Source: Toxoplasma gondii ME49 (taxonomy: Eukaryota > Apicomplexa > Conoidasida > Eucoccidiorida > Sarcocystidae). From it: a stretch of 64,000 nucleotides of DNA. The position numbers were made by a program, and so were the translations under genes. The notes under the pieces are model-generated. The model had not been told where the DNA came from, searched no databases, and saw only the letters and a program-made list of their open reading frames with translations. Positions within the stretch are counted from its first letter, which is position 1, and every line of letters starts with the position of its first letter. The stretch lies in NCBI RefSeq assembly GCF_000006565.2, contig NC_031472.1, positions 1,482,227 through 1,546,226 of the forward strand, written 5' to 3'. This document shows, piece by piece, positions 57,101 to 64,000 of this stretch.

Positions 57101-60100
57101 CTGTGAAAAAGGGCATTGAACCTAACCCACAGTTCAATCCTGTTTCATTCACCTGAGTTAAAGAATGTTTCGTTGTTTCCGCGTTTGCTCATTCCGACTG
57201 GTGCAACAGTCTTTCGACTGTGTTATTGTGTCTCATAAATTACCCACTAGAAGGGAGTTGTTCCCAAACAACTGGATGGTGTTATCTAGGTGAACTGGTT
57301 GTATTTCTATTCTAGGTTTTCTAGTGTGGGCGTATCACAAGATGACTGTCGGTCTAGAAGTACATACACAGCATACGTCTCAGCCCACCTCTGTCCGTTC
57401 TCTTCCTGTCATGCAACACTTTGACAGCCACACGCAGTCTGGTGGAGCAGCGGAACGTTCGTTTTGCAGCTCTTGTTTGCCGTTCTTGGTGCTTGGTTGT
57501 GTTCCAAAGGCGGCTGCAAGTACGAAACGAACGCGTAGCGAAGCTGCACGCACCTAGCTCCCTGTATGCGTGGCTTTTTCGCAGATTCTCTCCGTCCATT
57601 GCTCTCCAGTTCGTCCACGCGCGTCTGGGGGTGATGGCGTCTGTAAGAGTCACCACGGCGCCTTCGTTGCCTGAGGGAGAAGCGTCGCAGAGAGAAGCAA
57701 AGCCGCAACTCGGAAAAACCATCACAGGTCGCTTGCCTTGCAGCTTAGCTGCTTTCCTCCTCGATCTTCGGTGGGAGGCTTCTCGCTTGGCGTGGCGGAA
57801 GAAGGAAAACTTCAAACATCTGGAGACTCTGTTCAGCGTCGACCTCCTCCATGGTAACTCGCTGTAAACCGAGACGCTGTGAAAAAATTGCTGTACAGGG
57901 ATTTCCATACTCTAGCCCCCCCTGTTGAAAAACATAATATAGTGGGATGCCTAAGTTCATATGAACTGCCTTTGACTGGGGAATTTGCGCCACGCGTTGA
58001 CTTCTGCTTTACCGTGACCATCTTAACTCCTTCTGTGTGGCTCGTTCGCTGTCTGGACAGCCCCGGAGTGAATTGGCTTTGTGTTTCATGTAGAGGCCGG
58101 AGACGTTTGTGTGCTTGCGGATGGGGTCTCTTTCTAGTGGATCGCTAAGGGTGAGCATTCTATCGTTTTCTGTAAACTCCAAATGACTTGGTCTGTGTAA
58201 ACCTCATGGCATTCACTGTGGGTGTTCACATCCCGAGTGCTCTTCTTCTCTCTTGTTGTCTGACCGAGCCCCTGTGCCAGCGGGAATGTTGTGCTGTGCC
58301 ACAGTCCAGACTCGTTGTCGTTTCATAGCGTGGATCTAATCAGCTGGCTGTTTCTGCAAGCGTCTGTGAAAGAGTGTGTCCAAACTCACCTTCTTGCTGA
58401 TCGAAAAATATTTCTTGTCTTTGTTTTCGCAGAAGAAGAGCGCCCGCGGCTTATGGCTTTCCTCGCTGATACAGCGGCCTTCCACCCTCGCCTTCACAGT
58501 CTATGGGACTCATGCCTGACACTGCTACTTCACTCCAAGTGAGTAAACCGGACGAAGCTTGATGTCCAGTCCAACTTAGATGCATGCTCGTGGATTTCAC
58601 ATCATGCCATGGTTATCGCATTCTCCAAAGATTCTGTGGTCCTCTGACCAGTGTCACGTCCACTTCCGATAAAGAGGCGCCAGGCCGACGAGAAGCCGCT
58701 GAGAGCAGCAGGGCAGACACTCGAGACAGTGAGGGGCTCTTTTCCCGTCTTGTTAACTTTTTTATCCGCCCTTGCTCTTTTCGTCGTCTTTTCTCCCTTT
58801 TAGCCTTGCATGCGTGCACACACGACAAGAGTTTCGAGCGCAGGTCTGAAGTTTCTTCATCCGTTTCTGGTTTTTCGGCCTGGTTGTGTTGCCTTGTGTT
58901 TCCGGAGACCAGACCCGAAACGCGACTTTCTGTGTCGAGGGAGACTCGTTGTTATCACTTTTTCTCTCTCGTTTCTCTTTCGTTGCAGAATCGACTTGGA
59001 GCCAAAGGATACATTTCTCAGGTGGTGCCGGAACGTGGATAAGACGCTCTTTCCGCCTTCGACGACCTCGCAAGTGGTGAAGGACCAGGCGCCTCAGCGA
59101 GAAGGCGAAAAAGCTCGCGTGGAAACGCAGAGCATGCAAAAGGAATTCCTGGGCTTCCGCCTCGCCATCGAGGTCTTGATTCGCCTCAAGCATCGCGCAA
59201 TGGCACGCGAGGCCGGTGAAGACTGTGTCGACCGCAAGAGCAGAAAGGATACGGGGAAGAGGCAACTGACCAGCGAAGAGGCTGTGGAAGCCAGCGCCGA
59301 GTTCTGGGCTGCTGCCGACGGATTGCTCCGCGCTCTCGTCCGACATCTGGAAGGTGAGAACTGGAGAACACCTGAACCACGGAAACAAGGACCGCCGCAT
59401 GCACGAGGGAAATCCGGAAGAAATGTTTCAGTCCCGAGACGAAATAAACGCTGCAGGATGTAGGACACAACAAACGCGACCGTGTTCAGGAGAAACGGCT
59501 ACACTTCGTAGGGGAGAACTAATGCAATCTGTAGGAGCAAACAGAGACTGCAGTTTCTGAGTAAAGAAAACTTGTGCAGTTTGTAGGAGGAGTGGATACT
59601 GCAATCCCAGGAAGAAAACAAACGCTGGACTCTCGAGAAGAAAGACAACTCTGCAATCTGAAGAAGAAAGACACACAACAGTTTCGAGAAGATAACAGGT
59701 GCTGCCATCTATAGGCACACGCGTCTCGTTGAACGTCCTCCAAACTCGCTGCTGCGCTCCTCTATGAGGACAGGCGGCTTCTCGTCGGGGGGTTTTTTGA
59801 GAGATGAGCACAGTTTTGCTGTGAACTGCTGTGCATGTTTGCTTTGAGGCGGAGGTTGCCGCGCATGCATTGAGGTGGTCACACCCGTTTTTCTGAGCGT
59901 AGCGTCTTCCCCTTGACTTGCATCCCGTGTCTTTCCCGGAAAGGCAACTGTGAAGAGAACTGGCCTTGACGGGCTAGGCGAGAAAGTCTTCTTTCCCCGT
60001 CTGAAGGCGTCACATCGGATTTCTTGAACTCAGCAGCTTCGCGTCTCTTCTTTATTTCCGACGACTTCCAAATCTCCTGCTTATCTTTTCGCCTTCTCGG

Positions 60101-63100
60101 GTGGGCTCCGTGTGTCTTGTGTAGCGGAACGACACAGCTAGCTCTGTGAGCTGTTCACGCTCACTGGACTTGTCGTAGATAACTGCGTCTTCGCTGCTTG
60201 TCTATCCGCGACTCAGTGCCTATCACACACGCGGATTCCCGGTTCTTCTAGGTCCTTCTTTTTCTCCGTTTTCCTGTGCCTAGGCTCCCGCGGCGACCCC
60301 CTGCGCCTGATGGCAGATAGGATTTTGGATATTTTGATCGCCGTCTTAACTGGGAGAAGCGTTTCTGCGCCCCCCTCTCTGTCGTCGGCGTCGGTGGAGG
60401 ACTCAGAGGCGAGCTCCGTGTCTTCGCGGCTAGCTGTCTCCCCGTTCGCACCCGTGTCATCTTCTGTGGGGAAGACGCAGGAGCACAAAATGAAGCGGGT
60501 GCACCTCGATTGCGGGTGTCTCCGCGACCCCACCGAGGAAGGTTTGTTTGCGACTCTACTCTCCGAAGAAAGCGAGGGGGACGCATGCAGAGGCTGGGTG
60601 CAGCAGCAGCTAGCTGAGGTTCTCGAGGATCCGGACAACCTGAAGGAAAGGCGAAGGCGGAAGGCCAAACAGGAAGCGAGAACGTGCCACGCTCCCAGTG
60701 CAGGTAAGGAGACGGAGACGCAGGAGACAAAAAATTCTCGAAAGGAGACTCCAGTCATGAGTTGGGTGCGCGTTTCTGTGACTCTTTTTGGGGAACCAGG
60801 ACACTGATCATGACGCCAGTGAGGAGACAGGGTAGATTGCCGCTTAAAGACATCGAAAAGCATGCTTTTCCCAGTGTCCTACGGCCGAGCGGATACTCAA
60901 TAGAATTCCAGTTCTGAGATACAACGTAGTACTTTGTGATTACTGTGCGGCACCTTAGTGGGCTGATTAAGGTAGCTGAAGGTCTTGTATTTCAAAAGAG
61001 TTTACAGGTGCGTTTCTCTGACATGTAACAGTGCTCTGCAAGCACATTTACGCTCTCGCCCCCAGCAGCGGGCGTTGCACGCGCGTAAATAAGAAGGCCT
61101 AGGTGAATGGGAAGAAAAAAACATATCTGCATCCATGTCCAGGCATGCAGAGATACACAGAAGTCCGGCGGCACAAAGCAGCAGTTTTCTCGCCTTCAGC
61201 AAATCTTTGTGACGAATCTGAGAGATGCATTTGCTGTTTTGCGGTTAACTTGTTTTTCTTTGTCTTGTGCACAGGCGATGCATTTGCCGCGTTGTCTCCA
61301 CAACTTGTTTGCCGCATGTGTTTCTTTTTTTTGGCTCTGCAGCTCTCGGTGCCAGGCTCGAGGTTCTGCGTCAGCCTCTATCTCTTCCACTTTCCTCGCG
61401 TTTTGAGATTTTGCGTTCTTGGGGCGAAGCCGTTCGTTTCCGTCCGCTGAAGAAAGGCGTTATGAAGAAGTAAGAACAGAACGCGTCCTCGTCGAGCACA
61501 TGTTCCTTCGGTTAAAGGCCTTTTTTCTCTTTCGTCTCTCCGCTACCGTCGGCGTGAAGGACGTGGAAATCGTTTTTTCCCCTGATTTTCGTGTCACGAA
61601 CCCAACGAGCTCCCCGACGAACTGCCAAGCCTTTCAGAGAGACATTTGCATGTTGAACATCGTCTGGTTCATGCGGAGGCACTCCACGCATCCGGGTCCT
61701 CCGACGCTTCCGAGACCGGTGGAAGGACAAAACACAGCGTCCGTGTTGTGCGCAGACGTCTGAATCGCGTTGAGGCTTGTCGACACCGCGCCGGAAGCGT
61801 TTATTTCCTTTGAAATTGGCGGGCCGTGCCAATAACCAGTGCGAAGTTCAGGTTCTCCATGAACCTACTGTGAAAGAAGAGACTAGCGCGCAGTGTATAG
61901 ACTTGTGAGGGACAGTGCGCGGCTCCAAAAGAAGCAGGTGTCTCCCTCGGATGCTTCAAGATCTCACCTTTCTCTCACTCAGGGCGTGAGGTACCCCGCA
62001 AAACCGTTTGCCTGCAGTTCCCTTTGGACTTAATTTCTTCCTACGCATCCGCGTTTCCGATGACTTCAGCTCACATTCGGGCCATGCTGTTGGGATTGGC
62101 CAGCAACTTTGGGTGATGGTTTTTCTCCGTTGTTTTCGCGTCTGTGGGTTTGTCCTTTTTCAGACTTTGCCTGCTGGTGTTTGGCGGCGGTTTGACCGCG
62201 GAGGCACTGCGCCCAGAAGTCATTTTGTCTCAGATTTTCGAGAGCTTCGAATCGGAGAAAAGCAGCCTTGCAGCTCGCCACGGCTCCGCCGAGGTAGGAA
62301 GTTGAAAACTCGAAAACAAGAAAACGGACAGTTCGTGAAACGTCTAGAGCTAACCGCTCTCAGAACGACTGGAGCGCGCCACTCGAAGGACAGTGGGGGA
62401 CATGTAGAATCACCCCAGAGGCGGAGGCGTCATTTCATGAGCGAGACGAAGGCGGGACCCGGGGAACGGACGCCCGTCGGACGAGAGAAAAGAGCGAGAA
62501 GGTCAGGGCGGAAGAACGGACGGTCAGATGACTGGAACCGTAGATTGGCGCAACGCAGAGATGATTTGAGTGGATGCAGAACCAGGCGGAGACCTGGAGG
62601 ATATCGGAGAATACGTGCCTTCGTCTTTTTTTTCTTGGACGGCAACGGAGTCTCAGCCTGCACGCACAGCAGTCTCGCAGTGGACGGCTTTCGAAGTCAA
62701 GAGCAATCGCGCACAAATTCAAAGCTGAACTGGATTTGTTTTTTCTCCAAGTTGAGGACGCGGCATCGAACTGACTTTTGAGTCAACGTTTCTTCTGCAG
62801 TATTATTTCTTGCGTGATGAATGATGCACGACTGTTGAAATGAAAGATTTCGCACTCCTACCGATCTCGTTGCTTCAGTGGATCCCATTCCTTAGATACA
62901 ACAGCACCCCACCTAGACACGAAATACTTTCTGTGTCGATGTTTTCGCAGGCTTCTCCGGACATGGCAGGGTCGAGTTGGCGGCGTTTGTTGTGGCTAAT
63001 CGACTTTCTCCTGTTGCTCCCACAGCAGTTTTCTTCTTCCGGATCGGATTTGGCGTGCGGTCTCCCGTTGTTTGCTTCGCTGCTTCTCTCACTCCTCCTT

Positions 63101-64000
63101 TCGTCGTCTTTCCAGGTTTCTTCTCGCTCTCCCCTCTCGTCGGTCCTGTTCGCTTCGCCCTCCCGGCTGCTGTCGGCTGCCAAGAGTTCGCTTTCTTCTC
63201 GCTCAGACGCCATGTCTCAGGGCCTCAAAGGGGTGTCTCTCACGCAGTTTTTCGCGTTTCTTTTCTCTTCCGCGCGGTCGCCTTGGCCTCGAGTCCTGCC
63301 CAAACTCATGTCCCTACAGTCTTTCCTTCTCGCGCGCCTTGTTGACTTGTTAATCAAGTCTCAGAGCTTTTCTGGAACCGAGGCCAGCCCCCAGTCCACT
63401 TCAACAACTGCCCCTTCTACCTCAGCGGCGGCTGTGGCCTCGCGCTTCGTCGAGGCTTTGCACGCTGCGCATGCTGTTTGTTTTTCTCTCGCGATGGCGA
63501 CTGAGACAGAAAACGAGAAGTCCAGTGTGGAGGTCGTTGTGACGGCCGACGGGGCAGCAGCGCGGAGATGCCACGGGAAGAAGGAAGCGCCTGCAGAGAC
63601 GGCGGGAGTCCATTTGGAGCTGTCTCGCGGGTCACTGCTCGTAGCGGGCTTGGCCGTTGCGAGCGAGATGTCCGAGGAGACGGAGGATCTGTCGGACTCG
63701 ACTCGAGAGCATGGCGTCAAGTCGAAGGCGCTGGCGAGAACGCGAGAGAAAGGAGAGAATCCGACGAACAGCAAGAAAGGAGACGCGCTCCTCAGCCTCT
63801 GCTTCGAGGCCTCGACGCATGCGAGAAACCTCGATGTTGCCTTGCGGGCGTCAGAGACTTTGGAGATCACCTCCCCGGAGGCGAGGGCTGTGAAAAAAGG
63901 CTTGGAGACCGCGTGTCGCGCCGTCGCCACCAGCGTCGCGACTCTGGCGATGTACCCTTATTTGGCTTTTGCGAGCAAGAAGCGGCGCGACGAGGCAGAA
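54186..64000 (+). CDS. DNA polymerase V / Myb-binding protein 1A (Pol5/MYBBP1A) homolog, 5' part, runs off the window
   Basis: A nucleolar HEAT-like protein needed for rRNA synthesis and ribosome biogenesis in yeast; despite its name it is not a classical polymerase. Ten exons: 54186-54527, 54970-55200, 56487-56602, 57585-57853, 58433-58538, 58989-59353, 60284-60703, 61343-61469, 62164-62293 and 62951-64000 (open at the edge). Intron phases 0,0,2,1,2,1,1,2,0 agree at every junction, giving 1052 residues so far. The start HFLEFFWALGNSQPETRVEA matches the family's FYWNLAKPDQETR-type opening, then NRL-LAGLTSPRACVRQGYSLALLLLL matches the conserved KRLVDGL..R..YSLALAQLL segment. A basic linker (QKRKKKRGFKG) interrupts the first repeat. 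The rest is Leu-rich helical repeats with low-complexity insertions. The chosen start has a CACCATGGA context. The C-terminal half lies outside the window. Confidence 0.93.
55583..55640 (+). repeat. Dispersed repeat family, copy 4 (partial, intronic)
   Basis: ATCGAAATCCAACGCTTTTC, GGTGTCCTAAGCAGTCCTATGGGG and AGGTAGT blocks in family order; the 3' half of the family is missing or unrecognisable. It lies in intron 2 of the Pol5-like gene. Confidence 0.5.
59524..59729 (+). repeat. Degenerate 26-bp tandem array in a Pol5-like intron, about 8 units
   Basis: A GCAATCTG-GAAGAA-like unit starts at about 59524, 59550, 59576, 59601, 59627, 59653, 59679 and 59705, a spacing of 25-26 bp throughout. Typical pieces are GCAATCTGTAGGAGCAAACA, GCAGTTTGTAGGAGGAGTGG and GCAATCTGAAGAAGAAAGAC. 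It lies wholly in intron 6 (59354-60283), so it does not affect the protein. Confidence 0.85.

Overview
The window reads as nuclear DNA of a tissue-cyst coccidian, most likely Toxoplasma gondii or a close relative such as Hammondia or Neospora. This is an inference. It rests on intermediate base composition, sparse genes separated by kilobases of non-coding DNA, GT-AG introns with strong GTAAGT-type donors, very long Ser/Ala/Gly-rich low-complexity proteins, and a tyrosine-rich secreted protein of the oocyst-wall type. Nothing bacterial or organellar was recognised.

Layout. 1-5.2 kb has no gene I can support but holds a large, nearly perfect foldback repeat (2772-3315). 5.2-7.2 kb (+) is a single-exon 647-residue protein with an N-terminal hydrophobic segment. 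9.5-14.2 kb (-) is a 1572-residue intronless orphan protein. 16.4-17.1 kb (-) is a tyrosine-rich secreted protein built from three modules. 18.8-21.4 kb is a repeat-rich, probably non-coding block. 25.0-25.9 kb (-) is a serine-rich hypothetical protein. 29.6-31.5 kb (-) is a SulP-type membrane transporter whose last exon(s) may be missing from the open frame. 38.0-40.1 kb (+) is a three-exon protein ending in a 48-bp coding minisatellite.

The right third is the best-resolved part. The proteasome alpha-2 subunit (42.0-44.9 kb, -, four exons) is divergent from a five-exon TMEM234-like membrane protein (46.0-49.3 kb, +) whose coding sequence appears to begin in a 10-nt exon. A 290-residue hypothetical frame follows (49.4-50.3 kb, +). 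A Pol5/MYBBP1A-like nucleolar protein then runs off the right edge (54.2 kb to beyond 64 kb, +, ten exons in the window, all intron phases consistent). One of its introns carries a degenerate 26-bp tandem array.

The genes look like ordinary eukaryotic neighbours rather than one pathway: protein turnover, ribosome biogenesis, membrane transport, a membrane protein, and stage-specific wall material. The features most worth following are the tyrosine-rich protein, the foldback element, the repeat block at 18.8-21.4 kb, a dispersed repeat family, and the two long orphan proteins. Gene models come from reading frames, splice signals and remembered family similarity only; untranslated regions and promoters are mostly not resolvable from sequence alone.
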